Shown here one piece after another: positions 32,961-42,405 of a DNA stretch of 64,000 bases. The notes under the pieces were generated by a model that made no database searches, was not told the DNA's origin, and worked only from the letters and a program-made list of their open reading frames with translations. A program made the position numbers and the translations under genes. The first letter of the stretch is position 1. Each line of letters begins with the position of its first letter. Source of the DNA: an uncultured Eubacteriales bacterium (GTDB lineage Bacteria; Bacillota; Clostridia; Christensenellales; Borkfalkiaceae); the NCBI GenBank assembly GCA_900543915.1, contig UQTB01000004.1, forward strand, positions 1 to 64,000, given 5' to 3'.

Positions 32961-35900
32961 ATGAAGACGAGGCGAATTCTCGCGACCATTTTAACCGTTC
33001 TGCTCTTTCTGTCGGGCGGTTTCCTGCTTTCCTGTTCTGCATGTCAGGAGAATACGCTGCCCCCTAACCTGAAGTCTTATCAGGAGCTGCTGGATCAATA
33101 TAAGCCTTCGGATGCAGATCTCGAAAAATCGCTGAGCGATTTCAGCGCCGACGCTTACGGCGCATATCGCCGCGCCTATTACCAGCTCCTGCTGTGCGAC
33201 CGCTACAGCATCGATATTTCGGGGGCGACCGAAACGTTCGGGGTGACCGTCGAGATCGACAACCTGAAAAAGCGCGACGGCACGCATTTTTACATGCGTA
33301 CGATCTCCACCGGCTCGAGCGGACTGCTGGGCGGTATGACGAATAACGACGTCGAGACATATATCGATATCGAAAACGGATACGTCAAGACCCAGAACAA
33401 TCGCAAAAACGACGGCTATAACGGACTGGAACAGCCGCTGGACGATTATCTCTCCCGCTGGGGCGTGTTGCAGTATGCGCTATGCAATTACGTGATCGAC
33501 GAGACCACCGTCGAAAACGCTTCCATGGAGATGAAAGACGGGCATGCGTACATCTCGTTCGCGCTCGATCCCGTGCCCGCAACGGTCAATCATGTCAAAC
33601 AGACGAAGATGCTATCCGGGACTTCCGCGGATTACGAGGGGGGATCGATTACATATACCGTCGAAATAGACGCGTCTTTCGCCGTCCGTTCGATCAACGT
33701 CAGGGAATCCTACAAGGCCATGGGGTTCCAGTGCCAGTCTGAGATCACGGACGTCTACTCTTATGAGGGAGAATCCGGGTTCGTTCCGATGGAGGAATCC
33801 GAAAGCTATACCTATTCGGGAGACGGTACGGGCACGCCCGTCGTCCCCGTATACGACGCGACTTACCTTTTGAACGCGCTCGCGCCGCTGGGCGCGGGGA
33901 CGGATGCGAAGGCGACCGTGACGTACGGCGATTTTACGCTCGATTTGGCGCTTTCCTTCTCGCTGGATCCCCTCGCGGTGAAAGTTGAAACGGAGCTTTC
34001 CGGAATCCCGCTGCAGCTGTTTGTCTGCGAGCGGGAAGGCAAGTACGATCTGTTTGTCACGGCGGACGAACTGACGCTTTACGGCGAAGCGGAATCTTTG
34101 GCGTCTTCGCTCTCCTCCCTCGCGGCGGCGCTCGGAGCCGAGCTGCCCGACGTCGACCTGTCCGGGATGTTGGAGGATTTCCAGCTGACCGCGCTCAAGA
34201 AGCTCATGCTGCTGACGGGGACAGAGACGGATACGGGTGTTGTCTACAACATAGCGCTTTCCGAACTTTTTTCGGGCGCGACGGGCGAACTTACCGCAGA
34301 GATCGGTGCGGACGGCGCATTGAAAGAGCTCTCTCTCGCCGGGCTGACGGCGGGAGACGGCGAGCTTTCCCTGCGCGTAGGGGAGTTTGCCGCCGTTTCC
34401 GATCTGACGCCGCCCGACCGTGCGGAGGCGGTGGCCGCCGATCAGCTGATCGGCAAAGCGGCGGAGTTCCTCTCTGCGGGCGCTTTGACCGCGAACGGCA
34501 GCGTCATGGGGCTGGAGGGGAAAATCGCCCTCTCGTTCGGAGAGCAACCCGGCGCGCGGCTGGATTTCGTCTATGAATCCATCCCCGTAACGGTGTGGCT
34601 TGCCGACCGCGCTTACGTAAAGGCGGGCGATATCGCCGTATCCGTAACGTACGAAGAGATCGGGGATCTTCTCCGCCTTTTCGGAATCAGCGTCTCTCTG
34701 CCCTCCTTCGGTGCGTTCGATCTTTCCTCCCTTTCGCTGAAAAACGAGGGAAATCTGATTACCGTCGGGCTCGGCGATCTTCTGGTGGAAGCCGATGTCG
34801 GAAAGGGAGCGGTCTCCGTTCCCGCGTACGGCGTCTCCCTTACGGAGATCGCGGCGGGCGGCGACGCGGCCGTGCCGTCGCTCGACTGGCAGAAAGCGGG
34901 AGACGTGATCCCCGTCGTTCAATCGGTGCTGTCTTATCTGGAAGCCGGCAGATTTTCCTTTGCGGCGGAGGCAGAACTGGGCGGGTACGCCTTTGCGGCC
35001 AGGGGCGGGCTGTCGTTCGGTGAGGACGGCGTCGCCGTTTCCGCCGTTGCGGAGGCGTTCGGGGAAACGTTTGACCTGACCTATACAGATAACTATGTTT
35101 ATATCGGTTGGGCGGGAATCCGCGCAGCCTTGCGCGCGGATCTCTTCAGCGGGCTTCTGCCCGAACTCCCGGGGGATTTTGCCGTCGATTTATCTCAGCT
35201 GGAATCCGTCGTGTTTGAGGAAAACGCGATCCGCATCGTTTTCGCCGGCACGGAGCTCTCCGTCTCTTTGGCGGGCGAAGCGCTGGAAATTCGGCTGCCC
35301 GGTCTGAATCTGACGCTCTCGCCCGCCGCGTTTGAAGCGATCGCGGCGCCGGAGGGATACGCCGATCTGACGGAGGCGGTCACGGGGCTGAACGCGGAGT
35401 CGCTTCTCGCGATCATGGAGGCGGGAGCGGTGTCGTTCACCGCCGGGCTGGGCGACTTCACGGCGGAAATTACCGCGGCGTTTTCTCCGCTGGCGGTGAA
35501 GGCGGAATTCGCGGTGTCCGGCATGCCCGTGACGGTGTACTATGAAAACGGAACCGTCTATGCGGAGGTTGCCGGCTATGCGTTTTCGCTTCTGCCGGAA
35601 GATCTGGCAGGGCTGCTTGCCGATTTCGGGATCACGCTGGAAGGAATTGAAATCGATCTCGGGGAATTGCTCGGTTCCGTCCGGATCGTCTCCGCGGAGG
35701 GGACGTCGGTCACGGCGGAAATTCTGGGGATTCCGGTGACGGTCGATACCGCGTCGCTGGATATCACGCTGGCGGGCCTGCTTGAGATAACGGGGGTGAA
35801 GGCGGGAGCGCCGCAGGAACTCCCCGACCGCAATTTCGTATATATCGGGAAATCGCTGTCTCTGATCGCGCCGGCGCTGGAGATATACGGAGCCGGCGGA

Positions 35901-38900
35901 ACGACGGTGGAGGGAAGCCTGACCGTCGGAGGCGAGGAGATCGCCGTGGAAGCGGAAATCAGCTTTGCGGACGGCGTAAAAGCAAAGGGAAGCATGGTGA
36001 TATCCGGGATCACGGTGGGCTTCGTGTACACGGAGGGAAGGGTGTATCTCTCCGTCGGAGAACTGAGAGGAAGTCTGTCCGCCGCCGAGCTGATGAAGGC
36101 GCTCGGGCTGGACGGGCTGGAAATAGATATATTATCGCTGTTGGGCGAACTGACGGCGGGCGAAGACTGGCTGGGCGTGGAAGTTTTGGGCGTGCCCGTG
36201 ACGGTGCGGAAGACGGAGACGGGGCTCTCGGTAACGGCGGAAGGACTCTGTACGTTCTCCGCCGTCGCCGGCTGCGAATCGATCGCGGCGCCGGAGGGAT
36301 ACGCCGATCTGACGGAGGCGATTCTTTCCCTCGATCTGGGAACGCTGATGAATGTGGCGTCCGAAGGGCGCATTCAGCTGGAGGCGGCCGTCATGGGGTA
36401 CGCAGCGGACGTTACGATCGCCTTTGAGCCCTTTGCCGTGAAGGTAAAGACGGAGATCGGGGGCGTTCCCATCGAGGCCTATTACGAGGACGGCGCGGTG
36501 TGGCTGTGCGCCGGAAATCTCGCTCTGTATTTTACGGAAGAAGAGGTTCTTTCCGTACTCACCGAAGCGCTGGGCTTCGACCTCTCGGCCGTAACCCAAC
36601 TCCCGCCGTCTCTGATTTTGCTTCTGGTCGGCGGATTGGAAGCGGACGGCCCGGAGGTCTCCGTGGATGCGCTCGGGTATCGGATCTCTCTGAATACCGC
36701 GTCGCTGACGCTTACGGTCGCCGATCTGGCGACGGTCTCCGTCGTTGGGACAGGGGAGGCGGTTAAGCGCCCCGCGGCGGATTATCAGCCGGGCGCAAAG
36801 CTGTTTGTTCTGATCGAGGAGCTGAAAGAACTGGCGGAGGGCGGCAATCTCTCCCTTTCCGGTGAATTTACGTTCGGCGGGGCGGCCGTCACGGTCGACC
36901 GCCTGGATCTCGCGTTCGATGAGACCGGCGTTCTCTTTGCCGAGGGGACGGTCGGCTTTTCGGGGTATACGGCTGCATTTACATACGTCGGCGGCAGGTT
37001 TTACGTCGACGTGGAGGGGATCCGCGTGTCCGCAGGGCTCGGCTACGTCAGGGCAATGCTGAAAAACGCGGGCTTAGAAATGAATTTCGATTTGGATGCG
37101 AGTGAAATCCTCGCTCTGATCGACGGGCTGAAAATCGGAGACGGCACGCTTTCCTGCACCGTGGCGGGAATCCCCGTGGAGCTGACGTTCGGAGCGGGCA
37201 TCTCGGTTGCGGCGGCGGGCTTCGGCGAATTGACCGTAACGCCCGGCGCGGCGAAAAAGCCTTTGACGCCCGTGGGATATCAGAGCGCCGATCTCTTCCT
37301 CATGCAGCTGAACGTCAATCGGCTCGCTTCCGTTTTGCAGGAATCCGCGATCCGTATGAACGTTTCCCTGGCGGGATATCAGGGCGTTCTTGCCGTCGAT
37401 TTTGAAGCGGGGAAGGGAAAACTCTCGCTCGCCGCGGAAGCGGCGCCGGTCGAGCTGTTTTATGAGGACGGCAGGATTTATCTGCTGAGCGACCAAATCG
37501 CGCTTTCCGGCACCGTGCGCACCTGGCTGGACCGCCTCGGCATATCGCTCGGCGGAGACGTTGCGCTCTCCGATTTCCGCGTTTATTTCGAGGGGAGCAC
37601 GCTCTGCGTGAAGTGGGGAGATATCGCGGTGAAAGTGGATGCGAATTCGCTCGCGGTCTCCGTTCCCGCGCTCGGGCTGAAGGCCGGCGGATACGCGCCT
37701 GCGGAAGCGTGGACGCTGCCCTCCGCCGATTGGCAGGAGCTCGATTATCTCCTCTCCGCCGTCGACCGCATGGAGGAGATCGCCGCGGCGGGAACGGTTT
37801 CCCTCAGCGGGGCGTTTTCTTACGGCGAACTCTCCGCGGTCGTGAACGACCTGACGCTCTTCTGGGATGACGCGGGCATCACGGCGGCAAATCTTTCCGC
37901 CGCGCTGAACGGCGTTTCCCTTTCCGTTGTCTATACGGACGGTTGCTTTTATATCGATTACGACGGGTTAAAGCTCTCCGCCAGCGCCGAAAGTCTGTCT
38001 GCGCTGCTGCGTTCCCTGCTCGCCTCCGCCGATCTACCTGAAATTTCCCTGGATCCGTTTCAGCTGATCGCGGGGATCAGACAGATTGCAATCGGCAAAA
38101 ACGAGGCATCCCTTGCCGCCGATTTCGGCGGCGGTACGCACCGTATTTCGCTCTCTTACGGGGAGACGCTGGCGCTTTCGGTGAACGACGCGTTCAGCCT
38201 GCGCGTCGAGCCGGGCAAAAACGCGGCTTTGCCGGCGCCTTTGCCCGGCTGCGCGGACCTATCAGAGGCGCTGATGCAATTTGACGTTTCGCTTTTGTCT
38301 CTGCTGAGCGGCGAGTGTGCCGCGGCGCTGTCCGGTACGGCGGCGGGACAGGAAATTTCGGCGCAGATCGCGCTCGCCCCCGCGGCGGGAGCGATGTCCG
38401 CATCCGTATCCGTCGGCGGCGCCGCGCTGGATGTGTGGCTGCAGGAGGGCACGCTCTACCTTGCCGCGGGCGGCGCGAAAAGCAGCCTGTCTCTCTCTCA
38501 GCTGGCGGAATATGCGGCGGTTTTTGCGGGAGATTGGGATTTCTTCGCCGCGCTGAAAAATTCCCTGCGCGCGGACGGCGCGGTCTTGTCTTTTTCCTTC
38601 CTGGGGGCGGAGATCTCGGTCGACGTTGCGGCCGTCTCCGTTTCGGTGCGCGCGGACGGCGTCGAGCTTGAGCTCGGCGGTCTCGCGGCGGGGCGCTGTC
38701 TGCCGCCGGAGGCGGGAGACTACCGTTCTCTGGACGGTTTGACGCCGCTTTTTGCCGCGCTGCTGGAAGGCTATCGGGCAAATCGGCTTACCGCGAGCGG
38801 AAACATCCGGCTCGGCGGGCAGGAAATCGTCTTTTCGGATGTCCGGGCGGCGCTGGAAAACCCCGCCGGTTCGGACGCCTGCGGGTGGACGGACGCCGCG

Positions 38901-40247
38901 GCGGCGTTCGACGCGGAGCGGCTCCCGCTCTCGGGCAAACTTTCTTTCCCCACGGAAGGAAAGACGCATACGCTGGACGTCACCTACGTATCCGGCATGC
39001 TTTACGTCTCGTATACGGATGACGGTAAGAACTTTACTTCCCTCAAATTCTCGCGCGCGTCCATGGACGCGGCGGTGAAGACGATAACGGCAAACTGGAG
39101 CGATCTCCTCAGCGTGCTGGAAATTCTCGGGCTGAAAACGGACGGCGTTTCTTCCGCGCCCTCTGCGGAGGATCCGGTCGCGGGCGCCATCGGTTCCCTG
39201 CGTGCGCTGTATGCGGAGGACAACGGGATCGTTGTCGGCGTAGACGGCGCGTTTCTCGGGCTGACCGGGGAATACCGCCTGTCCGTCCGCCTGAATGCGG
39301 ACGGCACGATCGGCATTTCCCTCGATGGGGAGCAGTACGGCGGCGCAATCACCCTGGACTGCGCGAAAGACGTCGCGATCGCCGCGCCCTCCGGCTCCTA
39401 TATCGACGGTTCGCAGCTCATGGAACTGGTGGATTCGCTGATCTTCACCGTGAACAAGGCTTCCCGGCAGTTCTATTTTGAAGGGACGGTATCGATGAGC
39501 TTTTTAACCGTCGATGTCACGGTAAAACTCACAGCGTCGATGCGCGTGACGGAAGACAACCGGCTGGATGCCTATGTCACGTGGGATTCTGCCCGCCCTG
39601 TAGGCGAAGAGATTACTACAATTTTCTCGAAGCCGACAGGACTGACTTACAGCGTTCATACGGATATATTGGCTTTCGGGAAATCGACTTTGATCTATAC
39701 GTATGACGCCGCCGCGCAGGACTCCGTGGTGCTGGTATCCCGCATGAATCAGTGGGCGGATTATTATGAGACCGGGAGATTGATCAAAGTCAAGCATTAC
39801 TTCTATGCGGACGGCGATTACGCCTACAAAAAGGCTTACGTGAGCGACATCGCGTCCGGCAGGGTGAACGTGCTGGATATCATCTCCGAATTTACCGGGC
39901 TGAAGCGCTCCTTACTGGAATCGGAAAGCACTTCGGATACGAGTTACGCCTCCATCTTCAGCGACTATTCGTACGGATCCGGCGGGCATACGCTGACGCT
40001 GAACCTGAGTGCGCTGACGGGAACCACCCTCCTGGGAGAAGGGACAACCGTCACGCTGAAATCGGATGAGAACGGCTATCTGAAGGATACTTACGTGTCG
40101 CTGCCGATCAAACTTGGAATACTGGAAATGACGACAATCACGCTGAACGCCAGTCACATCGTCGACCGTGAGGTGAACGATACGATGGACGCGGCGATTG
40201 CGGCGGGGAAGAACCAGTCTTACAGCTCCTTCCCCGCGGCGGCGTAG
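32961..40247 (+). CDS. Giant modular surface lipoprotein (2,428 residues), unknown family
   Basis: Start is ATG 32961 after GGGAGG at 32951; a TTG in frame at 32949 would precede the binding site. A lipoprotein signal (KTRR, hydrophobic core, LLSC with Cys25) predicts anchoring to the outer face of the membrane. After a 300-residue N-terminal region the protein consists of about eleven units of 150-190 residues. Each carries a short strand motif, Tyr-x-(Asp/Glu)-Gly-x-(Val/Phe)-Tyr or a variant, near 359, 549, 708, 860, 1023, 1174, 1342, 1500, 1658, 1826 and 2009. From 640 on, two unit types alternate: A begins GYADLTEA-like (799, 1113, 1439, 1763), B begins with a Pro/Asp-Trp/Tyr phrase (640, 954, 1269, 1586, 1915). 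The super-period is 314-326 residues. The C-terminal 280 residues differ. Composition is rich in Ala, Gly, Leu, Val and Ser, strand-like, with few Cys after the lipobox. The units loosely recall LolA/LppX-type beta-groove lipoproteins; function is unknown. Confidence 0.88.
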   Translation: MKTRRILATILTVLLFLSGGFLLSCSACQENTLPPNLKSYQELLDQYKPSDADLEKSLSDFSADAYGAYRRAYYQLLLCDRYSIDISGATETFGVTVEIDNLKKRDGTHFYMRTISTGSSGLLGGMTNNDVETYIDIENGYVKTQNNRKNDGYNGLEQPLDDYLSRWGVLQYALCNYVIDETTVENASMEMKDGHAYISFALDPVPATVNHVKQTKMLSGTSADYEGGSITYTVEIDASFAVRSINVRESYKAMGFQCQSEITDVYSYEGESGFVPMEESESYTYSGDGTGTPVVPVYDATYLLNALAPLGAGTDAKATVTYGDFTLDLALSFSLDPLAVKVETELSGIPLQLFVCEREGKYDLFVTADELTLYGEAESLASSLSSLAAALGAELPDVDLSGMLEDFQLTALKKLMLLTGTETDTGVVYNIALSELFSGATGELTAEIGADGALKELSLAGLTAGDGELSLRVGEFAAVSDLTPPDRAEAVAADQLIGKAAEFLSAGALTANGSVMGLEGKIALSFGEQPGARLDFVYESIPVTVWLADRAYVKAGDIAVSVTYEEIGDLLRLFGISVSLPSFGAFDLSSLSLKNEGNLITVGLGDLLVEADVGKGAVSVPAYGVSLTEIAAGGDAAVPSLDWQKAGDVIPVVQSVLSYLEAGRFSFAAEAELGGYAFAARGGLSFGEDGVAVSAVAEAFGETFDLTYTDNYVYIGWAGIRAALRADLFSGLLPELPGDFAVDLSQLESVVFEENAIRIVFAGTELSVSLAGEALEIRLPGLNLTLSPAAFEAIAAPEGYADLTEAVTGLNAESLLAIMEAGAVSFTAGLGDFTAEITAAFSPLAVKAEFAVSGMPVTVYYENGTVYAEVAGYAFSLLPEDLAGLLADFGITLEGIEIDLGELLGSVRIVSAEGTSVTAEILGIPVTVDTASLDITLAGLLEITGVKAGAPQELPDRNFVYIGKSLSLIAPALEIYGAGGTTVEGSLTVGGEEIAVEAEISFADGVKAKGSMVISGITVGFVYTEGRVYLSVGELRGSLSAAELMKALGLDGLEIDILSLLGELTAGEDWLGVEVLGVPVTVRKTETGLSVTAEGLCTFSAVAGCESIAAPEGYADLTEAILSLDLGTLMNVASEGRIQLEAAVMGYAADVTIAFEPFAVKVKTEIGGVPIEAYYEDGAVWLCAGNLALYFTEEEVLSVLTEALGFDLSAVTQLPPSLILLLVGGLEADGPEVSVDALGYRISLNTASLTLTVADLATVSVVGTGEAVKRPAADYQPGAKLFVLIEELKELAEGGNLSLSGEFTFGGAAVTVDRLDLAFDETGVLFAEGTVGFSGYTAAFTYVGGRFYVDVEGIRVSAGLGYVRAMLKNAGLEMNFDLDASEILALIDGLKIGDGTLSCTVAGIPVELTFGAGISVAAAGFGELTVTPGAAKKPLTPVGYQSADLFLMQLNVNRLASVLQESAIRMNVSLAGYQGVLAVDFEAGKGKLSLAAEAAPVELFYEDGRIYLLSDQIALSGTVRTWLDRLGISLGGDVALSDFRVYFEGSTLCVKWGDIAVKVDANSLAVSVPALGLKAGGYAPAEAWTLPSADWQELDYLLSAVDRMEEIAAAGTVSLSGAFSYGELSAVVNDLTLFWDDAGITAANLSAALNGVSLSVVYTDGCFYIDYDGLKLSASAESLSALLRSLLASADLPEISLDPFQLIAGIRQIAIGKNEASLAADFGGGTHRISLSYGETLALSVNDAFSLRVEPGKNAALPAPLPGCADLSEALMQFDVSLLSLLSGECAAALSGTAAGQEISAQIALAPAAGAMSASVSVGGAALDVWLQEGTLYLAAGGAKSSLSLSQLAEYAAVFAGDWDFFAALKNSLRADGAVLSFSFLGAEISVDVAAVSVSVRADGVELELGGLAAGRCLPPEAGDYRSLDGLTPLFAALLEGYRANRLTASGNIRLGGQEIVFSDVRAALENPAGSDACGWTDAAAAFDAERLPLSGKLSFPTEGKTHTLDVTYVSGMLYVSYTDDGKNFTSLKFSRASMDAAVKTITANWSDLLSVLEILGLKTDGVSSAPSAEDPVAGAIGSLRALYAEDNGIVVGVDGAFLGLTGEYRLSVRLNADGTIGISLDGEQYGGAITLDCAKDVAIAAPSGSYIDGSQLMELVDSLIFTVNKASRQFYFEGTVSMSFLTVDVTVKLTASMRVTEDNRLDAYVTWDSARPVGEEITTIFSKPTGLTYSVHTDILAFGKSTLIYTYDAAAQDSVVLVSRMNQWADYYETGRLIKVKHYFYADGDYAYKKAYVSDIASGRVNVLDIISEFTGLKRSLLESESTSDTSYASIFSDYSYGSGGHTLTLNLSALTGTTLLGEGTTVTLKSDENGYLKDTYVSLPIKLGILEMTTITLNASHIVDREVNDTMDAAIAAGKNQSYSSFPAAA
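35339..36320 (+). repeat. 40-bp exact in-frame direct repeat inside the giant gene
   Basis: The 40 bases at 35339-35378 recur without change at 36281-36320, 942 bp (314 codons) away. They encode the same IAAPEGYADLTEA phrase at the start of two type-A modules. Surrounding sequence has diverged. Confidence 0.95.
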
Positions 40248-40262
40248 CATCCGCCTGCAGGG

Positions 40263-40292
40263 CGCCCCCGAAGGATCTTCGGGGGCGTTTTT
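40263..40292 (+). terminator. Terminator of the giant lipoprotein gene
   Basis: Eleven-base stem CGCCCCCGAAG / CTTCGGGGGCG with a 3-base loop and five T. Confidence 0.93.
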
Positions 40293-40367
40293 CGTATAAT
40301 CGCGCCCAAAAGCCGGTATAATAGAGAGGGTGAAAAAAATTTATCGCGTTTTTATCTAAAAATTTAA

Positions 40368-40395
40368 TTGAATTTCAAGGAAAACGTGTTACAAT
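40368..40395 (+). promoter_or_regulatory. Promoter of the protease gene
   Basis: TTGAAT at 40368-40373, 16-base spacer, TACAAT at 40390-40395. Confidence 0.6.
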
Positions 40396-40420
40396 AAAAT
40401 CACAATCACGGAGGAAAACT

Positions 40421-41680
40421 ATGAAAAAGGTTGCGCGTAATATCATTTTGCTCGTGACGGTGCTGATTCTGGCGCTATCGCTCGCCGCCTGTTCGGGCTG
40501 CAACGTCGTAAGCGTGAATCCGGGCGGAAACGGTACGGGCGGTGGCACGATCGTGGATCCGAGCGGCGTTTCCAAAAATCTCGGAAAGACGTACGACGTG
40601 GAATCCGTCACGTTTCACAAGAGCACCGACGGCGCGGCGCTCTCTCTGGAAGACGCCATCGATAAGGTATTTGAATCCGTCGTCGTCGTCAAGACCGATC
40701 TGTCGGGCGGCACGGGCTGGGGCAGCGGCATTTTGCTGGACATGGACGTCGTCTATCAGGACGCTTCTGTCAACCGCAATGATTTCGTATACATTCTCAC
40801 CTGTCATCACGTCATCGAGGACGGGCTGAAGGTCACGGTCTATCTGCCCAAGTACGACGAGCTCCTCGGGACCTACGAGTACGAGACGTACGCGTTCTCG
40901 GGCACGCTGGTCGGCGGGGACAAATTGTCCGACGTGGCAGTGCTCCGCATCGATCTCACCAACAACAGCTACGGTTTAAGCGAGAGCGAGCTCGTCAAGG
41001 CGCAGATCAACGACGGCGATCTTACCGTCGGGCAGGACGTCTTTGCGGTGGGGAATCCGACCGGATATCTGCCCGGCACGGTGACGAAGGGCATCGTCTC
41101 TTATATCAACCGCGAAGTTTCGGTGGAGGATATCGGCACCATGACGCTCATTCAGGTGGACGCCGCGATCAATCACGGCAATTCGGGCGGCGGGCTTTTC
41201 AACCTGGCGGGCGAGCTGATCGGCGTCGTCAATTCGGGGGCGGACGATTATCAGGGACTGAATTTCGCCATTCCCATTTTCGGAGCGAACGGCGCGGAAG
41301 CGGTGGCGGAGAGCCTCGTTATGACCTCTTCGGACGATAATTACGGCTATATGCAGGGGCGCTGGAAGTTCGGCGCGACCTTCTCCGTGGCGAGCGACCG
41401 TTACGGCAGCTACGTTCAGATTTCGGCGATCACGGAGGGCGGAACGCTCGCAAAGGCGGGCGCGAAAAACGGAGACATCCTCGTATCTCTCTCCGGGGAG
41501 AAAAACGGAAAAAGCTATCAGCTGGACAATATTACCTCTCTGAGTGAATTTTCCGAGTTTTACGACGGGCTCCAGCGGGTATTCACCGCGGGAGATACGC
41601 TCACGATGGTCGTTCAGCGGAATTTTTCAAGCGTCACGCTGAAACTTACGCTCGAACAGTACATCTATAATTCCCTGTAA
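40421..41680 (+). CDS. Secreted trypsin-like serine protease lipoprotein with PDZ domain (HtrA-like)
   Basis: A 419-residue protein with a lipobox LAAC (Cys24), so it is tethered outside the cell by lipid rather than by the transmembrane helix usual in Gram-positive HtrA. The chymotrypsin-fold catalytic triad is visible: His130 in TCHHVIEDG, Asp171 in LSDVAVLRI and Ser255 in GNSGGG. A glycine/threonine-rich linker (about 30-55) follows the lipobox. A PDZ-like domain occupies about 320-419 (GGTLAKAGAKNGDILVSLSG). Likely a quality-control protease for exported proteins; the giant lipoprotein next door is a possible client (inference). ATG follows GGAGG. Confidence 0.92.
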   Translation: MKKVARNIILLVTVLILALSLAACSGCNVVSVNPGGNGTGGGTIVDPSGVSKNLGKTYDVESVTFHKSTDGAALSLEDAIDKVFESVVVVKTDLSGGTGWGSGILLDMDVVYQDASVNRNDFVYILTCHHVIEDGLKVTVYLPKYDELLGTYEYETYAFSGTLVGGDKLSDVAVLRIDLTNNSYGLSESELVKAQINDGDLTVGQDVFAVGNPTGYLPGTVTKGIVSYINREVSVEDIGTMTLIQVDAAINHGNSGGGLFNLAGELIGVVNSGADDYQGLNFAIPIFGANGAEAVAESLVMTSSDDNYGYMQGRWKFGATFSVASDRYGSYVQISAITEGGTLAKAGAKNGDILVSLSGEKNGKSYQLDNITSLSEFSEFYDGLQRVFTAGDTLTMVVQRNFSSVTLKLTLEQYIYNSL

Positions 41681-41697
41681 CACTGCAAAGAGAATCA

Positions 41698-41723
41698 AAG
41701 AGGGCGCTTGCCCTCTTTTTTTG
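41698..41723 (+). terminator. Terminator of the protease gene
   Basis: Eight-base stem AAGAGGGC / GCCCTCTT with a GCTT loop and further T. The next gene's GGAGGG follows at once. Confidence 0.9.
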
Positions 41724-41731
41724 GAGGGAAT

Positions 41732-42340
41732 ATGCAGTCTGTCATCATTCGCCCGGCGGTGCCCGAGGATGCCGCGGGGCTTTTGGAAATATACGCGCCC
41801 TATGTAAAGCGCACTGCGATCACTTTTGAGTACGAAGCGCCTTCCTGTGCGGAGTTCGCCGCGCGGATCGGGAGAACGCTTGCACGCTATCCCTTTCTCG
41901 TCGCCTTGTCGGGAGAGGAATACCTGGGGTATGCCTATACGGGCGCATTCGGCGGGCGTGCCGCTTACGCGCATACCGCCGAAACGGCAATTTACCTCAG
42001 GGAAAGCGCCCGCCGGCGGGGTATCGGCAGGAGGCTCTATGAAAAACTCGAGGAAATTTCCGTCCGTCAGAATATTCTGAAACTCGTCGCCGTCGTCGCC
42101 GACTGCGCGCGGGAAGACGAATTTCTGCCCAAAGACAGCGCGCTGTTTCACGCCGGCATGGGGTTTTCCCCTGCCGGCAGGCTCGCTTCCTGCGGCTATA
42201 AGTTCGGAAGATTTTACGATATTGTCTGGATGGAAAAAACAATCGGCGCGCTTTCCGCCCCGCCGGGGGCGTTTCTGCCCTTTCCCGCAGTTCGCGGTGC
42301 GTGGGGCTCCTTCTCCGGAGGCGAAACCGCCGGCACCTGA
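41732..42340 (+). CDS. GNAT family N-acetyltransferase (phosphinothricin acetyltransferase-like)
   Basis: A 202-residue acetyl-CoA-dependent transferase. The fold and the motif ARRRGIGRRLYEKLEEI, which contacts the CoA pyrophosphate, are clear. IRPAVPEDAAGLLEIYAPYV at the N-terminus and FHAGMGFSPAGRL place it near the PAT/Bar group, which acetylates small amines such as methionine sulfoximine analogues. The true substrate is unknown. The last 30 residues are proline/glycine-rich and not part of the fold. ATG 41732 after GGAGGG. Confidence 0.88.
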   Translation: MQSVIIRPAVPEDAAGLLEIYAPYVKRTAITFEYEAPSCAEFAARIGRTLARYPFLVALSGEEYLGYAYTGAFGGRAAYAHTAETAIYLRESARRRGIGRRLYEKLEEISVRQNILKLVAVVADCAREDEFLPKDSALFHAGMGFSPAGRLASCGYKFGRFYDIVWMEKTIGALSAPPGAFLPFPAVRGAWGSFSGGETAGT

Positions 42341-42370
42341 AAAAGGGGCGGGGAATTTTCGCGAAGCCCC

Positions 42371-42399
42371 TTGACAGCCTGACCTGCGCATGTTATCAT
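42371..42399 (+). promoter_or_regulatory. Promoter placed for a leaderless transcript
   Basis: TTGACA at 42371-42376, 17-base spacer, TATCAT at 42394-42399. The expected start point coincides with ATG 42406, and there is no Shine-Dalgarno sequence. Confidence 0.7.
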
Positions 42400-42405
42400 A
42401 AAAGC

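Noticed and set aside
33612..34922. 436-codon minus-strand frame within the giant lipoprotein gene
   Set aside because: Shadow frame. The plus strand has a signal peptide, continuous repeats and a terminator.
32283..36320. Palindromes and the 40-bp repeat considered as a CRISPR array
   Set aside because: Only two copies, 942 bp apart and coding, and the palindromes differ from each other. There are no regular spacers and no cas genes.
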